IMG/VR virus record: IMGVR_UViG_3300007541_000192 | Coordinates: 1-25,507 of that record | Origin: a virus | Direction: 5' to 3' (one strand) | Length of the DNA stretch: 25,507 nucleotides | Shown here: in pieces, positions 17,598 through 25,507 of the stretch | Layout: each line of letters opens with the position of its first letter | Position numbering within the stretch: the first letter of the stretch is position 1 | Program-made: the position numbers and the translations under genes | Notes under the pieces: model-generated | What the model saw: the letters and a program-made list of their open reading frames with translations, nothing else | The model's database searches: none | What the model was told of the DNA's origin: nothing

Positions 17598-20500
17598 ATG
17601 GCTGGATTCGATATAGATGACCTTTACACTGTTAGTGCTGGCGTTCTCTTAAGTGACTACTGGAACCCTTTTGTAACTAAGCACGACACTAGTTCCTTCT
17701 ACAACTGGGAGCAGGACAACCTTCCTCTGTATGATTTAGAGGAGCGCACTGATTACCTATGGGAGAAATTAGGATACCCTACTTCATCTCTTCCTGGAAT
17801 GGTCCTTGCTGTATCATCTTCGATCCCTACTCACTTAGATGTAAGTTGTAACTTCTTCCTAGATCTTTCATCAGCCATTAAAGCCCTACCTGAAGTTCTG
17901 CACATGCCCGTCTTGATTGAGGTCTGTGCTTCAGGGTATCTTGGTGATTTAGAGCTAGACAATATAAAATGCATGGGCGATGGAGCCTTGGAAATTATAA
18001 ACAGGGCTTCTGCTAGAGTTATAGGGTCTGATCCACACAAAACTTCATCTTCTGATTTTTCAGCCGTAACATTTGCCAACGACATTAATGGATATGGAGC
18101 AATACTTGCAATCAGTTCTGGTGATTATCAGAATGTAGTCGCTGATACTTCTTGTTTATTAGCATCTTCTAACGATGTAGAGTTTGTTCAGGACAGTTCG
18201 GAAGGGAAGTGTAGAGGTTTTGCTCAAGTAAGACCTCATCTATACGCTAATTCAATTCAAGGAAGGCACCTAACGGATTCTGTATCCAACACTATGAACA
18301 ATTTAGCTGATCCTAATAGACCTTTAGTAAATCCTATAGGACAAGCAAAGTATCCAACCTCTGTGGTGTTAGACTATACAACTACTTCATTAGATTCTTC
18401 TTGTAATACTTCTTACGATGATACTTTAATTACAAGAAGTAAGCCCCAAAATAATACAACGCCTGCACATGCAATAATCACATCTAACTCATTAAGACGA
18501 GTTCATATAGAGAACTGTGATGGTCCTATTTATATAAGAAACTTTATAGTTGACCCTGCTGAAGATAAAGTAACCGTCCCTTATAATTATTCTCACAGTT
18601 TCGATGAGGGTGTTGTTATTTCTAATAGCTCCAATGTTACTCTAGAAAACTTTGGAGTAATGCGCTCTAGAGGTACGGGCCTTTTACTTAAGAATTCCAA
18701 TGTAGATCTTAGAAGAGGTTTCGCAGCAAGTAGAAATTATTTACATCTAGACGCTAATACCAGAGACGAGTCTTACGGAATAAAATCTTATAATTCAACT
18801 ATTAATATTAAATCTGATAATTATGTTTCTGGTTCGGAATTCTTATTCAATATTCAGGAGCACACTGTAGGACTATACCTACATAATTCAGTTATAACGG
18901 GTGGGGATAGCTTCTCTGAAACCGACAACGGGGTATTTTGTGAACCAACAGTTCTAAACTTCTTTTCTAACAAGACCAACATAGAAGCGGTTAATTCAGA
19001 AATATCAACTAAGGGATTGATAACATGCTACAACGGTGATAAGGGATTAAGAGCAGTAAACTCTACTTTAATTCTAGATGGTATAAACATAGAGGCTAAT
19101 GAAGATGTTGGTATGGAGCTTATAAACTCCCATGTTAGATATGGTGGAAGTAATTCTAGGCAGTCTGGAGACCTGATGGCTTATGGTGCTGAGGCTTCTT
19201 ACTTAGCTCACACCCCCTACACTTATCAAATATCCTTTACTAGTAATGGTCGTCATATGACCATGCATAATTCAACTTTTAAGCTAGATGATGTAGAGAC
19301 TGGAATCGCTCAAGTTGATGTAGCTCCTTTTGTATTCTTTGCAAACCACCACGGATCTGATTCATATAAAGAGGTTGGACACACCCTAGCTCCAGCCGTA
19401 TACTGTAACGGTTCTCTGTTAGAACTGGCTCATGCTAGAATGTTCTCTCCTAGAAGTAGTAGCACTACTTTATCTACAGAGTTTGATTTAGATATAAAGA
19501 GAACGGTTAAAGGTATTCTCATAAAAGCTGAGAATAATTCTACGGTTGATTTCCACGGAAGTCGTTATGGTGCAACTCAACTTGTAGGCCCTAATGAAAT
19601 GGCAAAGCAACGAAAGTCTGTAGGTGTTTATTCTGGTAATAACTCTACTGTACGATTCATGGGTCCAACTTTTATGGGCCAATGCTCAGTAAATGCTTAC
19701 GCAGATAAGAATTCATCAGTTGAGTTTTGTCCTCATAAAACTCAGGAAGGTGGCCTAGCCGTTAGCTCTTGGGAACTAATCAATGGATTGAATCACACTA
19801 TGGTCGAGCTTCATTCCACCAGAGCTTGTTTAGTTGCTGATAACGGTTCTCTTATAAGTATGAGAGATCTTGGGGACTACCACACATCATGGAATAGAGA
19901 CGATATAGGAACTTCGGTATCAGCAGCAGACTACGGCACAGGTACTGATACTCAAGGGTATGAGTCCTCGTCTTACTTTGCAAGCGGTGGTATGATCTTC
20001 TTACCTAATCCAGATGAGACTGTATCTTATCTTAGACGATACGATCTTGACCCTAATTTTAGCAACAAAGTATCTCCAGTCGCAAACCCACATACTTATG
20101 GCGTATTTAGTACACCTTCACTCATAGGTTCATCTACTTATTACTCAACATTCTTAGATCAACCTTATGCTTCTATGAGTGAGGCAGACTTCAGTGCTAT
20201 ATCATTAGGGGGCTTCTGTATAAAGGCTATGAATGGTAGTAAGGTTGATAGTCTTAATGTTCACTTTGTTCCTGGACCAAACAATACAGACAAAGAGTTT
20301 TATTCTCCTGCACACGAAAGTAATAATGCGGGGTGTTATAACTTAAGGATTTGGAATATTGGAGACGGTTCTCACTTAAACGCTGCGTACTGCTCAGTCA
20401 GTGGAACTTACCCAGGGCAAGCCCCATATTGGGGTCCACGATCCGTATGGCAAAAACCAGGAACCGATTGGTATACTAATCAAGGAAGAGCTAACACTTC

Positions 20501-21359
20501 GGCAATAGGAGAAACAGCCTTTAGCGGTATAAACTACGCAACTTCAGGTACTAGATTCGGAACTGCCGTAAAAAGATACGACCCTGAGTTTAAAAACTAT
20601 AGTATTCTAGATAGTTATGGAGAGTCTGTTGCTTTAAATACGAACTACACTCTTAGCTATGCTGCTATATCAAAAGCTAAATCGGAATATTTGATAAACA
20701 ACTCGTTAACAATTAACGATTACTCTGCTGTAGGAGAAATCATGAGATATCCCAATGGTACTGCAATACAGCAACATACGGATACGGGATCACTCGCGGG
20801 TGATTACGAAACACTAGCCTGTAGATGGATTGGTATGAACGGATCTAATGGACCATTCAATAGAGGTCCGTTCAGACTATACTTTTCTACAAAGCCTTCT
20901 GTAAATTACCTGTGTCCTTCTGGATCAACTCCAGGAGATAATACGATTGCACAAGTATTCGCGCAGGGTTATCATGCCTCTGGAGACTGTAGTGCTGTAA
21001 ACGATGAGATTGCCGTACTTAATGCTCCTGACCTTATGGTGGTGTCTGGTTCTTTCTGGGACGAAGTTGAAAATATAGGATTCATAACAAATCAGGACGC
21101 TTGGGGTTTTGAAGGTTACTATCATGTAAAAGACTTCGTAGATCCAACCTTTAGAAACAGGGTTATGCTAGATGAATCTGCAAGTAATACTTTTGCAAAT
21201 GCAAAACACTGTTCATCTGAATTCAACGGAAGACCTGCCCTTCTTAAAATTTACAGGGCAACGACTACAGAAGAAGGTGAAGGTCACTCACCCAGCTTAA
21301 ACGAGATAGGTAGAGGATACAGAACATCCAACCTGTTTGATTTCGATAGGAGAAACTGA
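17598..21359 (+). CDS. Beta-helix tail fibre or tailspike protein
   Basis: This protein has 1253 residues. The first ~65 residues hold a likely docking segment, with FYNWEQDNLPLYDLEERTDY near 34-53; a close copy of its core occurs in the next protein. Residues about 70-150 contain a beta segment with LDVSCNFFLDLSSAIKALPE, like the leading part of pectate-lyase-fold spikes. From about 300 to 930 there is a ladder of short rungs, each with an N-[NG]-S turn followed by alternating hydrophobics: NSSNVTLENF, LKNSNVDLRR, YNSTINIKS, VNSTLILDG, MHNSTFKLDD, NNSTVDFHG, NNSTVRFMG, KNSSVEFCP, NGSLISMRD, NGSKVDSLN. This is the signature of a right-handed parallel beta-helix. The last ~320 residues are different, with several Trp/Gly-rich blocks, and may bind receptor or trimerise. 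No Peptidase_S74 chaperone domain is seen. Depolymerase activity is possible for such folds, but no catalytic residues can be assigned. Confidence 0.75.
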   Translation: MAGFDIDDLYTVSAGVLLSDYWNPFVTKHDTSSFYNWEQDNLPLYDLEERTDYLWEKLGYPTSSLPGMVLAVSSSIPTHLDVSCNFFLDLSSAIKALPEVLHMPVLIEVCASGYLGDLELDNIKCMGDGALEIINRASARVIGSDPHKTSSSDFSAVTFANDINGYGAILAISSGDYQNVVADTSCLLASSNDVEFVQDSSEGKCRGFAQVRPHLYANSIQGRHLTDSVSNTMNNLADPNRPLVNPIGQAKYPTSVVLDYTTTSLDSSCNTSYDDTLITRSKPQNNTTPAHAIITSNSLRRVHIENCDGPIYIRNFIVDPAEDKVTVPYNYSHSFDEGVVISNSSNVTLENFGVMRSRGTGLLLKNSNVDLRRGFAASRNYLHLDANTRDESYGIKSYNSTINIKSDNYVSGSEFLFNIQEHTVGLYLHNSVITGGDSFSETDNGVFCEPTVLNFFSNKTNIEAVNSEISTKGLITCYNGDKGLRAVNSTLILDGINIEANEDVGMELINSHVRYGGSNSRQSGDLMAYGAEASYLAHTPYTYQISFTSNGRHMTMHNSTFKLDDVETGIAQVDVAPFVFFANHHGSDSYKEVGHTLAPAVYCNGSLLELAHARMFSPRSSSTTLSTEFDLDIKRTVKGILIKAENNSTVDFHGSRYGATQLVGPNEMAKQRKSVGVYSGNNSTVRFMGPTFMGQCSVNAYADKNSSVEFCPHKTQEGGLAVSSWELINGLNHTMVELHSTRACLVADNGSLISMRDLGDYHTSWNRDDIGTSVSAADYGTGTDTQGYESSSYFASGGMIFLPNPDETVSYLRRYDLDPNFSNKVSPVANPHTYGVFSTPSLIGSSTYYSTFLDQPYASMSEADFSAISLGGFCIKAMNGSKVDSLNVHFVPGPNNTDKEFYSPAHESNNAGCYNLRIWNIGDGSHLNAAYCSVSGTYPGQAPYWGPRSVWQKPGTDWYTNQGRANTSAIGETAFSGINYATSGTRFGTAVKRYDPEFKNYSILDSYGESVALNTNYTLSYAAISKAKSEYLINNSLTINDYSAVGEIMRYPNGTAIQQHTDTGSLAGDYETLACRWIGMNGSNGPFNRGPFRLYFSTKPSVNYLCPSGSTPGDNTIAQVFAQGYHASGDCSAVNDEIAVLNAPDLMVVSGSFWDEVENIGFITNQDAWGFEGYYHVKDFVDPTFRNRVMLDESASNTFANAKHCSSEFNGRPALLKIYRATTTEEGEGHSPSLNEIGRGYRTSNLFDFDRRN
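21348..21353 (+). promoter_or_regulatory. Ribosome binding site before the 815-residue protein
   Basis: AGGAGA lies five bases before the ATG at 21359, within the last codons of the beta-helix gene. It is the strongest Shine-Dalgarno sequence among the junctions here and suggests high translation of the downstream protein. Confidence 0.7.
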
Positions 21360-23806
21360 TGTCACACAATAATTACGCAGAAGGTCAAGTCCCTGAGCCT
21401 CCAATTCAGTGGAAAGAAAGCCCATACAAGTTCACTGAACCAGTCAGATACTTTAAATCAAACGATCCTTACTACTGGAAAGTTGATAACATTCCAGTAA
21501 AGCAGCTTGAGGAGAATATTCTTTGGCTAAAAGATCAAGTAGGTGGTGGAGGAGGATCCGTAGGACTAACCTCTGGTATAGATCGTGTACAGATAAACGA
21601 GTTAAGACCTTTTGCTACGGAGGCCGACTTCAAGATTAATGTTAAGCCTGGGCGTTACTCTGCAAGAGTTAACGACGCTAGAAACCAAAACATCTACGAG
21701 GCTATTGTAACAAGAGCCGCTGATGTATATGAGCTTGGACTAGACGACTTTGAATTTGATGTAGATATAGATCTTATAAAAGCTATAGCAGGAGACATAA
21801 CATCCAGGGTTGTTAGCAATAACGGTTTATACGATACTGTTCTACATCACATGTGTACTCCATACCAAGGATTTCTTACTGGGTGGAGTGGAACTAAAGG
21901 TGAATATACTCAAAACTTCAAGGTTGGTATTGATAACCTACCAATCCTTAAAAGCCCTACTATTAGACAAGAGAATACAGAAGGTGTTGGAGGAGGTAGC
22001 ACTCCCTCGAATTCTCCTTCATACTCGGACCTACAACAACTCTTCTCATCCTTCATAAAGTATTGGGGTGGTGTAGCAAGAACCGCCATAGTAAATGTAC
22101 CAGAGACTTTATCAATAGATGTCGCACCTTTTGATGCATCTGAGTTTGCTAATAACACAGTGTTCGAGCCTTCTTATAGAATCGACCTTCTATTCGTTTA
22201 TTCACATCCTATTGATGCCTCTTCTAGCACTATTCTGAAGAGAGACGGCAACTCCCTAGCTCAAATTACAGCACCTCAATTAGGTATGTTGAAGGGTGCA
22301 GGCATCATAGGTCTTCAGGGTAGAGGTCCTGAGTTTGAAAACTACAATACTACTGAAGATGGAACTGATTGGATAACAAACTTTGAAGTAGGAGATTGGT
22401 TCAACGGAAAGAACGATATAAGAAATTACTTTGAGTTTGTAAACAACGAGGATTATCAGTATGGATATAAGCAAATCCTCGCTACTGTAAGTGATCAGAC
22501 TCAAGATGTTATAGGAATGGAGGGTTACTACGGTAACTTCCCATCTCCTGATGACCTTCTAAACATAGCTCCTCTTCTACAGATTGGGCTTGAGAAAAAC
22601 AACTTAGCATTAGTAGGCCAGTCTGTTCTTCCAATAGCTTATGTTATAGTTAAGAAAGACTCAACAATAATAACCAACAATGATATTATTGATATCAGAC
22701 CTTTCCTAAGAACAACAGAGCTTGCTTATAATGAGAGAGCGGGAATTGCAGCAGCATTCCCACCACTATCTTTTGCAAACCCTGCCGTTGGAAAAACTGA
22801 ACTAGCCGATACCCTCACTAAGGTTAGAGCCGAGATACTAGAAAGGATACCAATAGTTCCTGATGCACCCGCGCAGACTCCTAGAATTGTAGGTTCTGGT
22901 TTTATATTTGGTGGACTTCGTTATGGTGTTGAAGGTGCTTTATTAAGAATGGCTATCGGTCGTCCAGGAAGCAACCTCAACTTTACAGACTCTGAGGCTA
23001 GGTACGCTTTCCTAAGAAACCAAGGACACCTTCCATATAGTTCTCAGCTTAGAGATCTTCCTGATTGGGAAATAGCTCCTTGGTGTTTATCAAAAAACAA
23101 CCCAGGAACTAAAAGAAACGATAGAACTTGGATTGCTAGACAGAAAGGAAACGGTGAAGTAACTTTAGGAAACGAAAGCACTATAGATGTAAACCTAGAT
23201 CAGACTTTAGGATTCCATGATCCTATTAAGAATATAGGAGCCTTTAGTAAAGATGTTGCTGGAGGTGCTGTAGCTTTCTGTAGAAAGAGAATTGAGATTA
23301 ACAAACAACTAGTTCCTTGGATGAGAGATTTTGAGGTTATCGTTGAATATGTTAACTGTGTACCATCAACTTCTACGGAGTATTATCACAAGTTACAAAA
23401 TGATGCAGATATTTTCTATCCTCGACAATACGCAGGGCTAACTGTTTCTAAAGAAGGAGATTCGTTTACAATTATTTCTGCTCACAACTCATTCTTTAGC
23501 TCAAGAACTGAAGCTTATCCTGGGTCTAACCATCCCTGGGCTGATAACGGTCAAGGATATAACAAAGCTATTTTAAGCTACGGAACGGATTGGTTTAGAA
23601 ACGCTGGTCCAACTTATCCTAACTTCGCTGTATGCCATAGCCTTCTCGACTGGGATCAAAATGATGCTTACACTGGCGATGGAGATAAATCTCCAACTCA
23701 CCCAGTAGTTTCATGTACTTATCCAACAGTTAAGTATACTATAATTGGATACCCTGATACTTACGCTCCAAAAGTAGACGGAGGTTCAACTATCACTCTA
23801 AAGTAA
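21359..23806 (+). CDS. Virion structural protein sharing the docking motif of the beta-helix fibre
   Basis: This 815-residue protein starts in a TGATG overlap behind a strong AGGAGA site. Residues about 38-59 (NDPYYWKVDNIPVKQLEENI) mirror the docking motif of the preceding protein and are followed by a flexible GGGGGS linker (62-67). Residues about 70-200 are mixed alpha/beta, and a second Gly/Ser/Pro linker lies near 208-222. Residues about 421-448 (LPIAYVIVKKDSTIITNNDI, then IDIRPFLR) match a motif I have seen in phage baseplate and tail-fibre proteins, where a strand is followed by ‘DIRPF’. The following segment is Ala/Pro-rich (AAAFPPLSFANPAVG). The C-terminal third contains many Trp/Tyr/Asn residues and looks beta-rich. 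No enzyme motif, LamG or beta-helix ladder is seen. The likely role is a second fibre or short spike docked by the same interface. The precise function is unknown. Confidence 0.55.
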   Translation: MSHNNYAEGQVPEPPIQWKESPYKFTEPVRYFKSNDPYYWKVDNIPVKQLEENILWLKDQVGGGGGSVGLTSGIDRVQINELRPFATEADFKINVKPGRYSARVNDARNQNIYEAIVTRAADVYELGLDDFEFDVDIDLIKAIAGDITSRVVSNNGLYDTVLHHMCTPYQGFLTGWSGTKGEYTQNFKVGIDNLPILKSPTIRQENTEGVGGGSTPSNSPSYSDLQQLFSSFIKYWGGVARTAIVNVPETLSIDVAPFDASEFANNTVFEPSYRIDLLFVYSHPIDASSSTILKRDGNSLAQITAPQLGMLKGAGIIGLQGRGPEFENYNTTEDGTDWITNFEVGDWFNGKNDIRNYFEFVNNEDYQYGYKQILATVSDQTQDVIGMEGYYGNFPSPDDLLNIAPLLQIGLEKNNLALVGQSVLPIAYVIVKKDSTIITNNDIIDIRPFLRTTELAYNERAGIAAAFPPLSFANPAVGKTELADTLTKVRAEILERIPIVPDAPAQTPRIVGSGFIFGGLRYGVEGALLRMAIGRPGSNLNFTDSEARYAFLRNQGHLPYSSQLRDLPDWEIAPWCLSKNNPGTKRNDRTWIARQKGNGEVTLGNESTIDVNLDQTLGFHDPIKNIGAFSKDVAGGAVAFCRKRIEINKQLVPWMRDFEVIVEYVNCVPSTSTEYYHKLQNDADIFYPRQYAGLTVSKEGDSFTIISAHNSFFSSRTEAYPGSNHPWADNGQGYNKAILSYGTDWFRNAGPTYPNFAVCHSLLDWDQNDAYTGDGDKSPTHPVVSCTYPTVKYTIIGYPDTYAPKVDGGSTITLK

Positions 23807-23807
23807 A

Positions 23808-25507
23808 ATGTCAGTATTCCTCAACTGTCTCTTAAGAGCAAAAAACTTATTAACAGGAGGGGGATATGATCCACCTGACTGTTGTGGGGACTTTAATGGT
23901 GACGGTCCTGACGATCCTATAGATGACGGTGATGAAAGCTGTAACCCTTCTGAGGCGGGGTATTCATATTGTACTAGAAGCACTCAAGATGAAACTGGTA
24001 CAACTAAAATAGTTTCATTTAGTGTAACCTTTCAAGAACTTCTAGACAACGGAATTGTTACTGAGGATGATTGCACAGGTGCTGGTAATACCTACACCAA
24101 CTGGCCTCTTCAAATAGGGCCTGGGGCTACGGGAGATAGGGTACATGATTATATACTAGCTGTGTATATGCCAGTGGGCCACGGCGCTCCTGCTCGTTTA
24201 GGAGGTATTGCTGCTAGTGAATGCACAACTTTTGGTTGCAATGCAATAGAATGTGTTGATGCTACCGTAGAGTGTCCGTTAGACGGCTGCCAAACGATTA
24301 CTTATAAGACAGATATATTTAAATGTAGCGAATTCATGCCCCCAGGCGCTTGTTACAACGGGTGTGATAACTACTTCTTCGCAAATCCTTTGATAGATCC
24401 TCTGTTCGAGACTTATGAGGAATGTAGGGCCAAGCCTTGTTGTGATGATAGCGGTGGAGGCGGAGGAGGAAATGGCCCAACCACACCCACCCCTACCAGT
24501 CCAAGACCTACCTCACCTCAAGCACCATGTTATTTATTCAAGTGTAATCAAGTTACTAATGAATGTGACCGCGTTGAAAAAACACCTTTAGAATGGTTTA
24601 CTGAGCTAGGTATCACTACTACTGTAGTAAATCCAAGCTGTCAAACCTTGTTCGCACAAATACAAGGTCAATCCTATGATGCTCCTAATGGAATAACTTA
24701 TTATAAAAGTAAGTTTACTTGTGACTCTGAATGTGGGCCTCCCCCACCTCCTGAATGTGAATTAGATGTTTGCAAATTCTTTGGAACGCCCTTAGCACAG
24801 TGCGGGACTGAATCTAAAACTGTTTCAGAGTGGGCAGCGTTTTTCAACTTTACAGGAAGTTACGACTGTGCAGGAATAATTCAACAAGTATCCAATGGAG
24901 GAGGCATTCAGGTAGGTGTCAACAAGTACATGGCTCCTGGATCTTGTGGACCTACTAACTGTTATCCTACTAACCCTCCTGGAACTGGTATTGACCCAGG
25001 AGATATTGATGGAGGAACAAGACCTATAAATGGTTATATATTCTGTAATCTATGGTATTGCGATGGAGAGGTTCCTAAAAAAGTAAGCCCAACTCTAAGT
25101 CTTCTTGAAATAATAAATCAACTAGGTCCTCCTGTAGCTTCTAATTCTACTAACTGCAATGACCTTCCTCCTATATTCACAGGTAGTGATGGTGTGGTAT
25201 ATGCTACAAGCCCTGGAAATTTAGTATGCGAAGGTCCTGGCGGTGGAGGAGGTGCTGGTCCATTTACTCCTCCTGGAGGAACTGCTGGAGGTAGTCTGTT
25301 TGGTGGAGATGTGGGCGGAGGCGGAGGCGGTGGTGCTCCTAATCAGCAAGGTGGACTAGGTTCTGCTTTAGATGACGAGCCTGCTCCTCCAGGAAACTTG
25401 GGTGGATTTCAAACAGGTATTGATCTTGGAGGAGGTGATACTGGAGGAGGTGGTGGTGGTGCTCCTGGAGGAGGAACCGTTATAGACCCTCCTACAGGAG
25501 TTGCAGA
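23808..25507 (+). CDS. Cysteine-rich, Gly/Pro-rich modular protein of unknown family (3'-truncated)
   Basis: The frame opens at ATG 23808, one base after the previous stop, and runs without a stop to the window end, giving 566 visible residues with 33 cysteines. The other proteins here have few. Residues 28-42 (DFNGDGPDDPIDDGD) look like a calcium-binding Asp/Asn loop of dockerin or thrombospondin-3 type. Residues 51-150 may hold a diverged module. A Cys-dense region (about 140-216) precedes a Gly and Thr/Pro linker (about 217-239). Three modules then start at residues 241, 317 and 413, each with C-x4-C-x31-C-x(23-26)-C and a central helix-like L/W-rich segment (LEWFTELG, SEWAAFFN, LEIINQLG). 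From about 477 the chain is Gly/Pro-rich. No signal peptide or membrane segment is evident. Last in a tail-adhesin cluster, it may be a virion adhesin or fibre tip. I do not recognise the family, so the function is open. Confidence 0.6.
   Translation, partial: MSVFLNCLLRAKNLLTGGGYDPPDCCGDFNGDGPDDPIDDGDESCNPSEAGYSYCTRSTQDETGTTKIVSFSVTFQELLDNGIVTEDDCTGAGNTYTNWPLQIGPGATGDRVHDYILAVYMPVGHGAPARLGGIAASECTTFGCNAIECVDATVECPLDGCQTITYKTDIFKCSEFMPPGACYNGCDNYFFANPLIDPLFETYEECRAKPCCDDSGGGGGGNGPTTPTPTSPRPTSPQAPCYLFKCNQVTNECDRVEKTPLEWFTELGITTTVVNPSCQTLFAQIQGQSYDAPNGITYYKSKFTCDSECGPPPPPECELDVCKFFGTPLAQCGTESKTVSEWAAFFNFTGSYDCAGIIQQVSNGGGIQVGVNKYMAPGSCGPTNCYPTNPPGTGIDPGDIDGGTRPINGYIFCNLWYCDGEVPKKVSPTLSLLEIINQLGPPVASNSTNCNDLPPIFTGSDGVVYATSPGNLVCEGPGGGGGAGPFTPPGGTAGGSLFGGDVGGGGGGGAPNQQGGLGSALDDEPAPPGNLGGFQTGIDLGGGDTGGGGGGAPGGGTVIDPPTGVA
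24528..24722 (+). repeat. Cys module A (C-x4-C-x31-C-x26-C)
   Basis: This is the first of three tandem protein modules. Cysteines fall at module positions 1, 6, 38 and 65, with an additional one at 13. The central segment is TPLEWFTELG at positions 19-28. A proline-rich linker (GPPPPP) follows. Confidence 0.7.
24756..24947 (+). repeat. Cys module B (C-x4-C-x31-C-x25-C)
   Basis: In the second module, cysteines fall at positions 1, 6, 38 and 64, with an extra one at 16. The central segment is TVSEWAAFFN. A Pro/Gly/Asp linker (about 30 residues) follows before module C. Confidence 0.7.
25044..25229 (+). repeat. Cys module C (C-x4-C-x31-C-x23-C)
   Basis: In the third module, cysteines fall at positions 1, 6, 38 and 62, with no extra cysteine. 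The central segment is SLLEIINQLG, whose last residues coincide with those of module A. It leads directly into the glycine-rich tail. Confidence 0.7.
25233..25507 (+). repeat. Glycine/proline-rich low-complexity coding tract
   Basis: The last ~90 codons are dominated by Gly (GGA, GGT, GGC), Pro and Ala, with runs of five or more glycines interrupted by short variable segments (APNQQ, DLGGGD, APGGGT). The reading frame is kept throughout. The layout recalls the glycine-rich motifs of T-even gp38 adhesins, but no direct match is claimed. Confidence 0.5.

Noticed and set aside
21810-22058. Second + strand frame of 82 codons inside the 815-residue gene
   Set aside because: It is fully nested in a longer frame with good start signals, shows no Shine-Dalgarno site and has no recognisable protein features.
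23854-23922. Strong AGGAGG followed by ATG at 23866
   Set aside because: The ATG is in a different frame from the Cys-rich protein and the reading frame ends after 18 codons. The purine run is explained by Gly codons of the main frame.
23808-25507. Diversity-generating retroelement target in the Cys-rich or Gly-rich protein
   Set aside because: No reverse transcriptase, no template repeat and no near-identical DNA repeat pair were seen in the window. The Cys modules are diverged throughout, not only at adenines.
1-25507. Recoded TAG stop codon
   Set aside because: No gene ends in TAG, but only eleven stops are visible and all frames read through normally with TAA and TGA, so the sample is too small to suggest recoding.

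Overview
The window reads as the baseplate and tail-adhesin late module of a contractile-tailed virus (myovirus-type phage), probably a large one. Every recognised gene is on the + strand. Genes touch or overlap by a few bases (ATGA, TGATG and TAATG junctions), and the only gap longer than four bases is 51 bp (16961-17011). The DNA looks AT-rich by eye, arginine is mostly AGA/AGG, and stops are TAA or TGA with no TAG. No RNA genes, integrase, transposase, CRISPR array or host metabolic genes were seen, so the host cannot be named. A prophage or a phage-derived contractile injection system cannot be excluded from this window alone, but many large, diverse adhesin-like proteins favour a lytic phage.

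Region 1 (1-7433) is the central baseplate. It holds a 5'-truncated hub-like protein, a spike with an OB-like head and an eight-residue beta-helix repeat stem, a 904-residue protein ending in a LamG/concanavalin-like domain, a gp25/GpW wedge protein and a gp6/GpJ wedge protein. Region 2 (7426-12009) is one 1527-residue protein with a P2 GpI-like core. The order hub, spike, gp25/W, gp6/J, I-like, then adhesins matches the P2/Mu/T4 logic (D, V, W, J, I, H), with the LamG gene inserted between spike and W.

Region 3 (12009-17596) encodes three proteins that appear to share one framework domain. One is near minimal (194 aa). One carries a long C-terminal extension with two Calx-beta-like domains and a jelly-roll carbohydrate-binding-like domain. 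One appears to be split by roughly 650 residues that include two jelly-roll-like segments. They follow the GpI-like gene directly, where a fibre adapter or fibre would be expected.

Region 4 (17598-23806) holds a 1253-residue beta-helix fibre or tailspike and an 815-residue structural protein. Both begin with the same short motif (Y-x-W-x-x-D-N-[IL]-P-[LV]-x-x-LE), probably a common docking peptide. Region 5 (23808-end) is an open-ended, cysteine-rich, glycine/proline-rich protein. It has three tandem modules with exact C-x4-C-x31-C-x(23-26)-C spacing and a glycine-rich tail. I do not recognise this family, and it is the most novel-looking item.

Taken together, the first six genes would build the hub, spike and wedges. 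The following six would give a large set of host-surface-binding proteins, probably attached through two different shared N-terminal adapter systems. There is no gene-free stretch longer than 300 bases.
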